DNA of 64,000 bases from Embiotoca jacksoni (GCA_022577435.1 JAKOON010000006.1:16692501-16756500), one strand, 5' to 3'. Positions 1 to 14,120 are shown, counted from the stretch's first letter. The notes: a model not told the origin generated them from the letters alone. Program-made: numbers and translations.

Positions 1-509
1 AGACCTGCTCCTCAGCTCGTTTTCAAGTCTTCACGAACAAGATTTAGAAATAGCCTTTTGGTCAGGGTTGACGCCGAGTGCAGATAAAAGGAGCCTAACA
101 GGAAGTTAGCCTTGGTTTCAGGGGATTAGATTTGCCGTTGCATGCCTTAAGCCCCCTGTGGCACCAAGCCAGGGCATCTGTCTACAGGTTGTCAAGTGGT
201 TATTCACCCACTAAGGCGATCCCTGGTTTGCAGTGAGATTTTCACTCTCCCAGTACTGATCTGTCAGCTTTAAGAGGGTGTTAGTCACAGGGTGGAGGGT
301 GGGTTGGTCTGTCTGTCTGTTGATGTACAGTATGCAAACACACCGGTTAGCCCTTTTTTGTTGTTGTTGTTGTTTTGCTTCTTCATCTTAGTCTCCAGTC
401 CTATTTGCTGAACTCCTTAAATCTCGAATTACTCCTCATTGTTCTCATGCTTCTTCTGTTTTGCTTCTGCTTGGTGCATGACTGGTATGCCTTTCCTGTC
501 CCGTCCCAG
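1..509 (+). other. intron sequence of tmem131l, window edge
   Basis: Intronic sequence before the first visible exon. It contains short TGTC and TTG runs (about 307-325 and 358-375). I see no exon or mobile element in it. Confidence 0.6.
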
Positions 510-3500
510 GGGTCCTGCCTCCAGAGTGAACAACGCCTCAATCTGCAGATTAATCTGTCTGCGCGCGGCGACCGGCCCGCTGACCTGGACAAGCTCAAAC
601 CCTACGTCATTGAGCACATTTTGGTCCTGCTGGTCGCCCCCAGCGCTGGACAGGCTGCATTAGGTGAGTGTCTGGCTTCTCTGATCGGATGTCTGAAGGC
701 AAATTCACTGTGGGAATGTGACTGTGTGTCGCAGTGTTTGCAATACGCCATACAGCTGGCTTTACACTGATGTGTCATTCATAATATATATTTCATATGA
801 TATTTGTCTCAGTTTTTTCAGCATTCACTCACATAACCTCATTGAATGTCTTATCTTCTGTGGTGGAGCACTATCAAAGCAAAAGTTTACAAGGTTCAAA
901 TACTGTTTACATTCTGACGTTGGATGCCGACCTAATGAAGTTTTCTGCATTTCACGTGGCTGCTTTTTCATTTCTTTTGACTGAGTTTGACTCTGGGGAA
1001 AGAACATATTTAAAGAATGAGAAGATACTGTTGCTGTTTGTAAAAAAACTGTCAGATGAGAGATATAAGAGGACTTCAGTTCTGATTTCATGGGCCCACT
1101 TTACAGAATAACACACGGGCCAAAGATCAAATAAAATCAGCCACCGCATTTTCACTGGTTTACAATAACTTAATAGTGAGACACAATTTTGTTTCTTAAA
1201 AGTGGTTTCTAAAGTCATGATGTCACCATTTTATTGTAAGCAGTTGTATTTTATTGTGTTAAAGATTCCTGTCACTTGAAGGTTTAGACTTTATATGGTC
1301 TTGTTTTAACCTCTTGTTGCATTTCTTACAATGTTTTAACCCAAATAAATGATAGCTTTGTTTAAGCTGGCATGGTCTGCCTGTAACAGAAAATGTAGAT
1401 TTGCATATAAACATTATTATGATTTGTCTGTCATTGTTGTGATCTTCAACAGGAGAAGCAAAGATAGGAGTTTACATGTTAAATTCTGGAGGGAAGAAGC
1501 TCTATGTAAAGGTGAAAGTTTCTCTGTTTTGCATCATCATAGCCTCTAAGTAAAATCATTCCAGCTCTGACAAGATGTTTTATGTCCTTAGGACATGCAG
1601 GTGCTATCAAAAGTGGAGGCCAGCCTAGACTTCAATCAGGTTCTCCTGACACCAGAAACAAAAAACTTCACTGAAGTGGCTTCTCTTGCGTGCACAGGTG
1701 AATACTCAATTCAGTGCCGATCAATTCCTCTCAGCTCAAACAATATCTTCTGTGTGAAATTGCTTTTCAGTCAAATGTCTTGAAATCTGTCAACAACAGT
1801 TTTATTTCTTGTATCAGGTTCATTGCCAGGCCATGGACAGAAATGTACAAGTCACATCAGTTTAAAAATTCTGGGAAACAGGACAACCTACAGCTTCCCT
1901 GGACTGCATATCACACACAGGTAACATGGAGGAAGTTTGCTTAAACTGAAGTTGGAACAAACCTGAAGGGTTAGAGACAAACCGTTTGAAAATAGTGGTT
2001 TTAAGTTCTGATGGCACAAAGAAGTGCATGCATTTGTATTACAGTATTTGTGAAGACAAACAGATCTATATTTCCCTTATGTGAAATGTGAAACTTGAGT
2101 ATTATGGTGTAATTGAATGTGTCGTTGCCTTCTGCAGGGGGATCGTGGAGAATTTGTTCAGCCTCTTCCAAGTAAAACAAAGCGGTGCCAACCAGGTGGA
2201 CCTGTGGCTCACCAACCGCTTCACCCTGCCACTCACTGTGCTCAATGCCAGCCTCTCGGAGAAGCTGCAGGGAGTGATGAAGGTAAGCGCCACTGCATCA
2301 TGGGATGATGGGAAGCAGCTCCAATCACATGATCATAAAATGGGGGTCAGCAAAGCTTTTGTTATTTTATAGTATACAGATTTTGACCTGGAACACTTTA
2401 TTGATTTATCAAAGGGATTTTTGAGGACAAGGTTTGACAGATTGTCTCTGCTGCCCCCTGTCTGTCAGGTGATGAACTTCAACAGTCCGCTGACTGTTCC
2501 TCAGGGCTGCTGGCGTGTCCTGTCCCTCCAGTTGCTCAGCAGGACCCTGCCCGTCAACCAGGTGTCCACCCTGAGTCTGGACACCAGTCTGGGCACAGCC
2601 CTGCACATTCCACTCCACTTTCAGTCTACAGCTTCAAAGGTAAACTACCAGCTCTAGTGGCCAGTTAGTGGGGTGCTGAGTCGGGATCTGTATAGCAAAT
2701 CAAAGATGTAAATTATTGTTGTGTCTGCCAGCAGGGGGAAGTGGTGTTTGAGGCTGAACAGGAGTGTGGACGCCCATGCCCTCTCCAGTTATCAGAAGCG
2801 GGTAAAGCTTGTCATCTCATAATGTCTTCTTAAGTGAGAAAAAGTGATATTGTAGGGTTTTTATTGTTTACTTTAATGATTTTGATCTCTAATGTCTCAT
2901 CAGGGCGTTCAGAGTGGCAGCGCTCTCTCCTCCCCGACTTTTTACCCTCATCCTGGGCTGTAGACAGCAAACTGATAGCTGAGCTCTGCTCTCGATGGCA
3001 GAGTCACAAAGACAAATTGCCTTGCAGGTCAGTCTTAGATGCAACATACGCACACATTTTCTTCCCTTATTGTGCCTTTAATCCATCATTACTCAGCATT
3101 ATGATCCTTAATCATTTCAATATTGTTGTCTTGTCAGGTGGCCCAGACTCCCTGTAGAGGCATCCTCTCCTCTGGATTTTGGTGCTACACCTGTCAATGA
3201 GAGCAAGGTGTGCAACACTTTGTGATTCTTTACTAGAAATATTTTATTTTACATTTATATATTTCCAGCTAGATATTCAACTTGTGACATCTGTCTAATA
3301 TACTAAATCGGTTTGGTTGTTCCAGGTGAAGACGTTCATGCTGAAGAATCCTTCGTCCTCAGTGGTTTCTGTAGAGATTCGAATCCTCTCCCTGTACCCC
3401 GCCCCCCTGGAGGCCCTGGACCTCCTAACCAAATGGTACACTGCCGAGAATATATTTTATATCACAAAGAATTGGAGCCATGATGCTGCAGCACATCCTT

Positions 3501-6500
3501 GTAGTTTATTTGTAAAAGTGTTTTCTTTGTTTTCATTGGCAGGTTTAATATCAGCCCCCTCTCCGTCAACATCAGCACAGCAGAATTTTCGCTGTTGGCT
3601 TCTCCTCACAAGGTAAATCTTAAAACACTCATTTGTCCCAGTGATACATATTATAGTATTTACTCACTGCTTTTTGGCTGACAACGTACATTCCCTAATT
3701 TAACTGTGTACATTTTTTGAACACATTTTGTCATTTTTCAGTCTGGCTTGTGTTGCCTTCTCTAACACCCTTTTTTCCCCCCCTGTCTCTATCTGTGTGT
3801 TACTGTACAGGTGGGTAAGAATATACAAGCCTTAACAGGAGATGGTGTCCTCCGTCTGTTGCTGCAGCCCTGGGAGTCCAGAGAGGTTGCTGTGGTCTTT
3901 ACGCCCTCCGAACACAAACCCACCACTACCATTCTTATTATCAGGTAACAATTCATATTAGTAGGACACATTTGTTCATGACTTCTGGGTGTATATGGTG
4001 TTCAGTTTTCATACCAGTTGAGAATTTCACATTAATTCCATTATCTGCCATTTTTCTGGCATCTGCTTTTGTACAAAAGTGCAGTGAAATTTTTATTACA
4101 GCCAGTACCTTGAATGTAAAAAAACAAAAAACACTGAATAGATTTGTACAAATGAAAAATGTGGCTTTGATTTCAGTGGCTTTGACTGTACTACTGGTTC
4201 ATGTGATTCTTTTTTAAGGGCTGAATCGAGGCCTTAGTTTGTGCGTGTTCTCCATTGTTTTCAGGAACAACCTGACGGTGTTTGACATGATAACGGTGCA
4301 GGGCCACGGGGCCAAAGAGCTGCTAAGAGTTGGAGGCAAACTGCCCGGTCCAGGAGCCTCGCTACGCTTCAATGTTCCTCAGTCAACTCTAATGGAGTGT
4401 CGTGATGGTGAGATACATGTACAAAGTTAATATTAATAAATGATCTTTTGATAATATTCCCCTTAATTCTACTTTTACTGTAAATGGTCACTTAAGCTGA
4501 AAAGGTAAGAACACGAATCTCACAAATGAGTAATATTCCTGTGTTTCACTCACAGGTCTGCGCACCAATAAGCCCCTTTTTGCCATCAGAAAGAGTTTTA
4601 AGGTGGACAATGCAGGAGAGCTTCCTCTGACGGTCATGTCCATGAACATAAATGGTTATAAGTGTCAGGGATTTGGCTTTGAGGTGCTGCAGTGTCGTTC
4701 CTTCAGCCTCGACCACAACACTTCTTCTGAGATCACCATTGCGTAAGTTGAATTTTAGATTTATTTTCTTACTTTTGTCCTTTAATATTTAAATTATGTA
4801 ATGTTTGTGAGTCAGATTAAATGGATGAGATTTTTTTCTTTGGCTGCACAGTATTTTGGTTTCTCAACTGCAAGCAGTGCCCACATTTGAAATTTTTTCT
4901 ACTGTCTCTTCCTCTTTTGCATGCTCGTGTAATATGTCACAATTATATCTTCCTCTTCCTTTTTTATCTCCTTATTTTAGCCTCAGTTCACTCTATCTTA
5001 CATTTGTATGTCTTACTTCACCCATTTGTGTTCTCAGGTTCACCCCCGACTTCACTTCTTCCTGGGTGATTCGGGACCTCACCTTGGTGACATCACGCGG
5101 CACCTCTTTCCCTTTTACCCTGAATGTGACGCTTCCCCACCACATGCTTCCTCTCTGTGCCCAGGTGGTTCCCGGCCCCAGTTGGGAGGAAACCTTCTGG
5201 GTGATCACCCTCATCTTCACATGGTTAGTAACTTCATTGTTAAAGGAGAGGGGCCAGTGAACACTTACTGATGGGAGTTTGACTGAATAAAGATTGTTCT
5301 TGGGCAACTCATTTACATTTGTCAGATCTTCTCATAAATGTAGTTGTATCTCTTTTTGTTGCAGCTTCTCCTTGTTTGGTGTGTGTCTGATGGCCTTCCA
5401 TCAGGCGCAGTATATCCTGAATGAGTTCTCCACACCCAGCATCAGAAGCAACCACAACTCTGTCCTGTCCCGGGACAACGGCTCAGTCAATAATATCATG
5501 CTCAATGGAATAAAGTATGTGCAGCAATTTCTCTTTTTTTTCTGTAATTTAAACGCACCGTTCACAGACATACCAAGTGGATTTTTTTTTTTGGTGTTAA
5601 ATACTTTAAATTGTAATTTCTATGTTTGTTTGTGCAGTAAAACAAAGGGCAGCTGTAAGACCTATGTGGACTCTGGTCACACATCAGACAAAGGCAAAGG
5701 GCGCGGCTCTCCAGCCTTGGCCAACAGCCCCACCTCTCGTCCTCAACCCTTAAAGAAAGGCTCCTCAACCACCATGTCCCAACAGCAAAAGAAACACAAA
5801 GTTTCACTCTATTACACCAAATTTAAGTCCAGCGCCTCCACAGCTGCAGCTACAATGGATGAAGAGCATGAAGACCTGACACCAGACGCTCCCCTTACCC
5901 CAGACTCTGATGTCTGCAACAACAACCAACCACCTTTAATCAGTGATCTGTGCAAAAAGACATCCACGGACTATAACGAAGTCCTCCAGAGCAATATAGA
6001 AGACACAGCGCCAGCAGCGGTTATGTTTCCCGTGGAAATGGCTGCTGGTTTCCCAGATAAAGTCGCAATGGGTCCAGGATCTAGACCAGGCCTTTTAGTG
6101 TGCAGACCTGTAGAGAAGAGCTGCACGGAGCACTATACAGAGAAGATGGACTCTGAGAAAAGGGACAGCTCTGAACTGGAGGTAAGGAAGGAACTGCATA
6201 TATGCCAGTAATTATTATTCTGTGACTTTACAAATTGATTCAGACACTTTACAAAGAACATAATCTAAAGGGTTCCTATGGAAAAGTAACTGTCATCCCT
6301 TTTCTTTTATTTTACCATTCCAGTTGAGAGAAGATGGAAAAGGCCAGAAAAAGAAGGTGCAAAGCACAGAGACTGGCACTGCACCAGGGAACAATAAGGG
6401 AAAGAGGAGTCGCAGGAAGACAGAAATCGTCTCCAGGTAATATAGTGTGTTAATTCCTCATAGAAAGATACCTGACAACAATGGTCTGTGAGATGTAGTG

Positions 6501-9500
6501 TTAAAAAGGGAAACCCAAGAGCACATCAAGTGGCCACTGAACCAACTAAGACAGGACAGCTTTTAGAAGCATCAAATAGTAAACTGACTTGTGTTCTTAT
6601 TGTTTTTGTCTGATTACTACTGTAGTGCTCCTGAGCACAATATTGTAGTGATGCCAGAAAGGGACAAAGAACCTGATTGGAAAACATCGGACCGTAACGT
6701 CAATGGAACCCGCAACAGGAACCGCTGCTCCAACGGCCCCAAGACAGAAGCACTAAAACCGGGTCAGAGTCCTGAGAGCCCCCTCAAACAGAACGGTGGG
6801 CGGCCAAATCGGATTCTACCATAACTGAACTTGTTTAAGTCGCATCACTTTGAACTCCTGCATTCGTTGGCTTCAACAGTAACACAATACTGGATCTCAG
6901 TAAGACCACTTTTGATCTCACTTGCTTTTGTTGATTTCTGGCAGGTGTGTGTCCAGCTCGCAGTCGGAGAAAGTGTGTTGCAGAGCGGCGTGTAGGTGGA
7001 GTGTGCGAGTCAGGCTCGGACTCCGGCAGCTCGTCGGGTAGTGTGAGGGCCAGCAGAGGGAGATGGGGCAGCTGGAGCAGCGCCAGCAGCATGGAGGGAG
7101 ACAAGGACCCCAATGCCCGAACACACCCCTGCACTACCTCATCAAGAAAAAGTATGAAGCGCCTACACACCACCTTCTCTTGGAAAATTTAGCTCAGTGT
7201 TTAGTTCTTCTGTTTTTGAATTAATAATGAGACTATTTTATGCTATTTACCCCCAACACGGGCATTATGTCTGCTGTCCTGACAATACCCTAGCCAAGGA
7301 CTTCTTAAAACTAGTTGATACTTTTCATTTCTCACGGGCTCTAACAGGACCCGCACACAAAGGACTTATTCTTGACTTGATTTTGTATCGGGGCATCAGG
7401 ATCAGTGATGTTATATGCCAAGACAGTGTGGTATCTGATCACAAGTATCTGCTTTTTAACACCTATGTTCATAATGCAATTATCAACTACACAGACCAGT
7501 CCTATTCCCACATTTTCAACTTAACTTCAGCTGCCAGTTTTTGCAATACTTTTGCCTCCATCGATATGGGTTTCCACTCTAAACTGAGTATTAATGACAT
7601 CACCACCACTTTCAATTCAAGCCGTACAAATATTTTCGACACGGTGGCTCCATTAAAACCAAGAAAACCCCACATTACACACCAGCCATGGCTAAACAGT
7701 TACATCAAGTCCCTAAAGCAGTCGTGTCGCAAAACAGAACGAAAATGGAGGCGTTATAATTGGCCTACAGACTTGAACAAATTGAGAGTTTTACAAAAAA
7801 ATGTCATTCAAGCAGTGAAGATGGCAAGAGAACAATATTACAATGACCTCATTAACAAATATGGATCCAACCCCAGAATCCTTTTCAATGTTGTAAGCCG
7901 CACATCCGGTCCACTAACCAACTAAGCAACCTCCACATGTGCATTGCTGAAATAAAAAACTGGATGGCATCAAACTTTCTACTGCTAAATTCAGAGTAAT
8001 CAGAAATTATCATCATAGGTCCAGATTTATCCCAAAATTATATTTCCTCCCACCTCAGTTCCTTCTCAGCTAACATTACTTCCTCCTGCAGAAACCTCGG
8101 TGTAATCTTTGACAACCATCTTAACTTCGACCAGCACATCAACTCTGTTGTCCAATGATGCTTTTTTTCAACTCAGGAAAATCTCAAAAATCAGTTCATT
8201 TCTATCCCCCAATAACCTAGAAACAGTAATCAATGCTTTCATCTCAGCCCGTTTAGATTACTGCAATGCACTGCACTCTTGCCTCACACAATTTAACATA
8301 AACAAACTTCAACTCATTCAAAATGCAGCAGCCAGACTCATAACCAAGTCCAACAGAAGAGAGCACATTACACCTGATTTAAAAACACTTCATTGGCTCC
8401 CTGTCCATTTTAGAATAGATTTTAACATTTGAATGATCACTTATAAGACTCGCAGGGGGCTGGCGCCTGAATATATAGCGGACCTCCTGTCCGCCTCCGA
8501 GCCTACATGCAACCTGAGATCCTCTGGTGGGTCGTTCCTGACCGAACCCCGAACCAAACACAAAACTAAAGGTGACCGGGCGATTTCTGTTCAGGCCCCT
8601 CAGTTATGGAACGAAATGCCAGAGGTGATCAGGGACGCTAACAGTTTTCTTTTAAGTCACTCTTAAAAACACATTATTTTAGACTTGCCTTTTGTTGACT
8701 GCATTTCATTTTATTGATGAACTCTGTTTTTTGTCTGTTGTATTTTATCATTCTATTTTATACTGTTGGATATTGTGTTTTAAATGTGAAGCGCTTTGAA
8801 ACTTGTTTTTCAAAAGCGCTACAGAAATTAAGTTGTTATTATTATGTACATAATGCAGTTTTATGACTGACGAGAGGTGTGGATTGCTGCATTTTGACAT
8901 TGGCCTGGTTGATTTTTGCAGGGGACTCCATGCAGTACAGTGTCTACCCAGTAGAGAGAGACTGCTACCAGAACATGAATGCAAACCACAAGGCTCTAAG
9001 GTACTCGATCAAACACAGTAGCTGATACAAGAACTAGTTTGAATCATTGCATGTGAAAGACTGTGAACCATGCTCAGAATAAACATCAATGCAAATTTGC
9101 CAGTCTGATAGATGAAAAGGCAAAAAGTCAAATCTGTGGATTGTACTGATCCCCTTTTTAAGTAAAATAGTACTCGGCAAAGAACTTTAAAGAAGCTCTC
9201 ATTTGCACTGTGCACAGGATAGTTTCATTTAAATATATTCTTAGTGTTGCTTATGCCTGGAAGTAGGTCATCAAAGAATAAATAGCTGCTGTTTCTTATG
9301 GAAAATACACTCCTCTGTTTTCATTCGTTCCCTGTGTAACTTGTAACCTTTGCCTCTCGTCTGCTTAGCATGAACAGCTTGTACCGTAAAGACTTGTGCC
9401 AAAGCCCTGAACCCACAGCGTCCAGCTTCGCCCCGAGTTTTGCTGCTGTTGCTGCAGGAATGGATAGGAACATGGGTAAAGGCAGGAACATTCATAGTAA

Positions 9501-12500
9501 ATGCACACTTAACTTGTAAATAAACTCTTGTCTAAAAAAAAAAAGAACGACCTCTGCTTTCTAAAGGAGTTTTCTTGTGCTCCCTTTCAGACCTGACAGG
9601 TCAGTATCTGACCGAAGAAGCGTGGTCCGCTCCGTCCATCCCCCTCACCAATGAGTTCAGATACAACACCACCGAAGCTCTGCCCTACATACCTCAACCA
9701 CCAGCCACCGGGCCATACAATGGGTAGGTTTTTAGACACTTTTAATAAAGCTCCATTAATGAAAGTTTTTCTGTATTATCAGTAAATGAAATGTGTCTTT
9801 GTGTTGTTAGAGAGGCTGTTTGTTATAACAAACCCAGCGCCAGGCAGAAAGCAATGAAGTGAGTAAAGGACATAAAGCAGTCAATGGTGGAGACCAAAGC
9901 AAAGCTAATTTCCACAGTAAATATTAGATTCATGGAAAAAAATATAACTTCACATTAATGCATATATTGCTGTGTGTCTGCTGGATGTAGAAGTAAGAAA
10001 TCCTTTGGTAACTTTACCTACAACATTATGTTGTGGGTTTATTTGCCCCAAGTCACAAAAAAAAAAATCTGATAATACAGATGTAAAGTTATCTGTTTGT
10101 TTTTTACACATCATGTGATCCGAAAATGGGACAGAAAATCTTATTATAATTGTCTAATGTTAACATAAAATGTCTCTGGCTGTGATCAGTCTGCATATCC
10201 GTCTGTGTAAACATCATCTCCAACTGTTCATTAGTTAGCACATAGATCTGTCTGCCATTATGATTGATATTGGATTTTTTTTGATTTTTTTTTATTGTTA
10301 GGATAATATCGTTCCCATCGTGCTGCAGCAATGTGCGTTTGTGTTTTAGTAGATTAGCGTCAACGTTTTCTTAAAACCTCTCGAATGTTTCCTGGTCTCC
10401 TGCAGGTTTACGTGGAGCAGTGCCAACAGCCATTGCAACAGTCCCTACACCTACTGTAACGAAAGGAACTACATAGGTACGAGCTCAAGCTCATGACGTG
10501 CAGTTTGAATCCTGTTGCGTGTTACATGTTGTGCAAGATCTAATTTTGATGAGAATGAACGAAGGAATTCGATCCCGTGAACCAACGAACAATCATTTAC
10601 ACGGCATCATTGAGGTGGATCCGGGTTCCCGCTCAGCATCTGTTTGTTGTAATCATTTTGCAGGTAATGGAACATTTCCGAGTGGTTTTCCCAGTCAAGA
10701 GGCCCACAACACGCACGGCAATCAGAACAGCTGGAGTGAAGAGCAGCCTCAGGAATCGTCCTCAACCTGGGACACGGCATCCTGTGTGGGCAGCAAGGTG
10801 AGTCCTCGTAGCACTAAACAAAGCCGAGTGATCTGGCTGCTCTCCTGCTGCAGCTGAAGGGTATTCTTTGTTGTCATAGGAAGGAAACTTAGAGCTACAT
10901 TTTAAGGCTGCAAATTATTTTTTGTTGTCGATTAATCCGCTAATTCATTTCTCGATTGTTTTGTTTGTAAAATGAAGTCGAATGTTGGAAAATCCAAAGA
11001 TATTCAGTTTGAACATAACCTGATCACAAGTGTTCGCGCCACACTCCCAACTCCAAAAAAAAAAATCTGATCGAGTGTCTTTTATTATCACCGACAAGAG
11101 CAACGTTGCTCTTTTCTGGTTAAAGATGTTTATCTTTCCATGACTGACATTATTTTTGAAGAAGTCATACATCACACCAATGAAAATGAGTGAAATGAGT
11201 TAAAGTCTTGGACAGAAAGTGACACGGTGTGAAATACCAACAATAAAAGGGGTTGTTAAAAAGCTCCGTACTGTTTTGTCACACAACTGATTGTGCCAGT
11301 ACATTGTAGCTCCACATTACAACACGGCTCTAAATGGAGTAACGCAGTAGTATTTCATTGTTGCTTGAAAGAAAAGGAACTTTGGGTTTGGTACCAGAGG
11401 TCTGATTAGCATAATTATTCATACGATACCTGTGGCAACTTAAACGCCTAAACAACTCATATACACGTTAACTCCCAGATTTGGTGTCAAGTTGTAGGTT
11501 TAAACTGGAGCTGTGTCATTTTGAGCAGCATAAGTCCACGCAGACATTGAAGACAGTACTGACTTCTGTGTTCTGACTTTGTATATCTTTCAGACGACGT
11601 TATCAGCTCTCGTACATTCATCACTCGTCTTTCTGTGCGTGAGCAGAAATGAGAAACGAGAGCATTGCTTTTAATAGACTTATTTATTCTAACACAGTCT
11701 AATTTAAAATAGGTTTTAAAACACTTCTCTTTCGTTCGCTGCTTCTGCTTTTCGCACAGCTGTTGCATTTATTTCGTAAACTTTATGTCCAGTGTTTTTA
11801 CTCAAGTGCCCAAACAGTGCAACAGTGAGCCGATACTAACAGTCAATACCCACCTGAGTGCAAAGCTGTGAGGATTTAACTAAAAAAAAGTAACACTTGT
11901 CAAAAGAAATGTTTAATATGTCTGTGAAAAAAAAGAATCACTGATGCTTTAATGTCCTCATTTTGTACTATAAAATGTAGGCCTCGACATCCCAGTGTCT
12001 AATGCTCAAGTCATTTCTACTTAAACTGTGTAATGATGTTTTAAACAAAAAAAACTTCATATCATATGGAACGGGATTTTATGAAACCGCCTATATCATT
12101 GATCTACGTATAGTTTCCTGACAAACGTACCTTAGTCACAGAAATATCAATGTTGTGTTTAATTAAAACTTGCAGCTGAAGTATGTCTTCAACTTAAATC
12201 TTTTTTGGTATATTTTGGTATGTTTTTGCTTTGGTGCCAGTGTAATAACAAATATAAAGAAACAAAGAGGTTTGTGATATATAACGCTGCGTTCCATGAC
12301 CTGCGCCTCACACTTGTCACTACAACACTGGAGGAAAAACTTTTTTTTTTTGCTGAGGATGGAGAGAAACGTTGCCGTCTGTAGTGGAGAGGTCTTTTTT
12401 TTGTTTTTAATTTTAGCTGAAACGAGAATAAAAAGCTGAGAAAGAACAATCGGGTCATCCCCGCAGGGAGCAGATGGTAGCGGAGCTCGGTGACAGGTGA

Positions 12501-12931
12501 GGTTAGAAAATTACAGAGAAGTGCAGAACTTCTGTGGACAGCAGCTCCCGGGCACACAGAAACACTGTGACTTTGTCCTGAGGTAATTATTTTCCTCTCA
12601 TCATCCTCCACAGCCATACTTCTCGGGTACCCGCAGCCTCTCCCCCATGTCCAGCCTGTTTGGGTCCATCTGGACCCCGCAGAGCGAGCCTTACCCGAGC
12701 CACTTCCAACCTGAGCGATCAGCCCCGATATCCCCCGTGTCGCCCATCACACCGATCACCCCTCCTCACACTCCCTACACCCGGGAGCCGGTGGGGACCT
12801 GCGGACCGATCCAGTACTCTAGCTTCAACCCCTTCGGCCCACATATGAACCTGGACATATGGAACTCCTCATCCAACCGCAGCTCCAACTCGCAGCTCTC
12901 CAACGACTCCGGCTACTGTGGAGATGTTTAG
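510..12931 (+). CDS. tmem131l: TMEM131L (transmembrane protein 131-like), 3' part, 26 coding exons
   Basis: Type I secretory-pathway membrane protein. In this family the lumenal PapD-like region and cytoplasmic tail are linked to collagen secretion, and TMEM131L to damping Wnt signalling in thymocytes. Exons seen: 510-663, 1453-1511, 1592-1697, 1818-1920, 2138-2282, 2469-2639, 2735-2801, 2904-3027, 3138-3207, 3326-3435, 3543-3612, 3811-3944, 4265-4407, 4556-4742, 5038-5223, 5365-5514, 5638-6181, 6324-6436, 6626-6795, 6945-7151, 8922-9000, 9369-9475, 9591-9723, 10406-10476, 10664-10797, 12614-12931. All have GT-AG borders and phases that sum to 1284 residues plus stop. About 605 residues are lumenal; one membrane helix (FWVITLIF then [11 protein letters not shown]) spans the 5223/5365 junction; the remaining ~660-residue tail is Ser/Pro/Lys-rich. 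Marker motifs are [44 protein letters not shown] and the C-terminal SLFGSIW and NLDIW. These fit TMEM131L rather than TMEM131, whose tail differs. The N-terminal several hundred residues lie before position 1. Confidence 0.93.
7255..8850 (+). mobile_element. L2-like LINE copy, 5'-truncated and internally deleted
   Basis: The element lies in the tmem131l intron 7152-8921, in the sense orientation. It begins inside the apurinic endonuclease domain (about 7260-7920; motifs TLDLIL-like and VSDHKY). It then jumps at about 7925-7945 to sequence that normally follows the reverse-transcriptase palm (NLGVIFD, then [10 protein letters not shown] at about 8250 and [11 protein letters not shown] at about 8310). 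It ends with the C-terminal block [14 protein letters not shown] and [17 protein letters not shown]. The whole catalytic RT core, including YADD, is missing, and stops and frame shifts break the rest. The 3' end carries the L2-type GAAGCGCTTTGAAAC...AAAAGCGCTAC hairpin followed by TTATTATTA at about 8785-8850. It is dead and adds about 1.6 kb to the intron. Confidence 0.85.
9724..10405 (+). other. tmem131l intron, nothing recognised
   Basis: AT-rich intron between coding exons. I see no coding potential or named repeat in it. Confidence 0.5.
10798..12613 (+). other. last intron of tmem131l, nothing recognised
   Basis: A 1.8-kb intron before the terminal coding exon. Open frames here, such as one on the - strand at 12189-12617, lack family motifs. 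I see no mobile-element coding sequence. Confidence 0.5.
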
Positions 12932-13009
12932 TATTCAAACATAAATCCAACAAAATGGCAGACCTTAAAGATTGCAAATGTATAAAACATTGATATGTAA
13001 AAGAAAGGA

Positions 13010-13015
13010 AATAAA
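13010..13015 (+). terminator. polyA signal AATAAA of tmem131l
   Basis: A canonical AATAAA lies 79 bases after the TAG stop of tmem131l and is the first in the 3' UTR. AT-rich sequence follows. Confidence 0.75.
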
Positions 13016-13589
13016 AATGAATGTTCTTTTATCATTATTGGGGAAAATGTGAATATTTCTTTTCTTTTATGTTCCCATTTTCAGATGTTAAATGTTGTGA
13101 AAGGTTAAGCATTTGTTGTATATTTTTCTAGATGTTTTGCAGTTTTGATCATAGAAAATTAAAAAAAAAAGTTTTTGTACTTGAACATGTCTTTTTTTTT
13201 TTTTTTATTAATTGCATAATTTACTGCTTAGTTTGTACCTAACCGTATTTTCCCAACTTTCATTCTTTCCTGACTTCCCTCTAAAATTTGATCAGGTCAT
13301 TTATCAGAGTTCAACCTTCGCCGATAGCTTTTGTTTAATCCTCCTGCATATGTGAAACCCATAAGACCAGAGGCTCTAGCTTCTGAGAGCCACCAAACAA
13401 AACAGCTTCCACTTCCCAAACTGTATATGTAGGATATGTAGACAGCAATCTATGAAAAACGGTACAAAACATACACCAACCTATACATGATACTCTTACC
13501 CGAATATCTACAAAAGAAAAACAACAGAAAGGGAGACCAAAACTAAAACAAACACATACGAATGCATGCCAAAAGGACAATGCCATTCG

Positions 13590-14120
13590 TCTCCTCTCCT
13601 TATGCCCTTCTGACCTCCGCTCTGCCTTGACATCCTGTCCATAAATAGCACAAACCGGAGTGGAGGAAAGGAAGACCCGAGGACCACGTTGAACAATCTT
13701 GACTTCCTGCCAAGTATACGGAAACAGCTCTTTCTCCCGGAGCTCCCTCCGCAGAATTTCTCAGGGCAACACGGTCGTAGTCCTTCTAAGGCCTTGATAA
13801 ACTCCAATCTCTAATCATGATCTCATCTGAGGGGGTGAAGAGCCGGTTCGCTCTTCCTCGCCTGGGTCGGAATCGGCGTCGATCGTCAGTCTGAGGTTCA
13901 ATCAGCCGGAGTCTCCTTTCCGCCACCTTGGCATAGACTTTTCCAGGGAGACTGAGAAGTGTGATACCCCGATGGTAAACCGACGTAGCCACGTCCCCTT
14001 TCTTAAAGATGGGGACCTTTTATCCCGGTCTGCTTGTCCAAAGGCTCTGTCTCCGAGGGCCATGCCACAGCCAGAGCCTTCATCTCATCCAACCCCGGGG
14101 CTTTGAAACTTTCTTTAAGA
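13590..14120 (-). mobile_element. decayed LINE reverse-transcriptase fragment
   Basis: The - strand at about 14050-13860 reads like the start of a LINE RT domain: a QTGI...PIF-like segment, then YHRGITLLSLPGKVYAKV, then a FRPRRG segment. Further on, at about 13690-13610, KSRLFNV and FVLFMDRMSRQ match the later palm region. Frame changes lie between the pieces and no intact ORF survives. The RT type resembles jockey/Rex-like fish LINEs, but the clade is uncertain. It is an isolated relic between tmem131l and percc1. Confidence 0.7.

Noticed and set aside
4239..4430. Separate small gene
   Set aside because: It is the tmem131l exon 4265-4407 with intronic extensions.
5294..6211. Open frame of 305 codons taken as one exon
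   Set aside because: It reads through the tmem131l intron 5515-5637. Clear GT-AG borders and a better family match show two exons.
12189..12617. Open frame of 142 codons on the - strand
   Set aside because: Low-complexity and hydrophobic runs from T-rich intron sequence; no family motif and it abuts the terminal tmem131l exon.
510..12931. Assignment to TMEM131 rather than TMEM131L
   Set aside because: The cytosolic tail motifs ([23 protein letters not shown]) and the segment around the membrane helix fit TMEM131L and not TMEM131.
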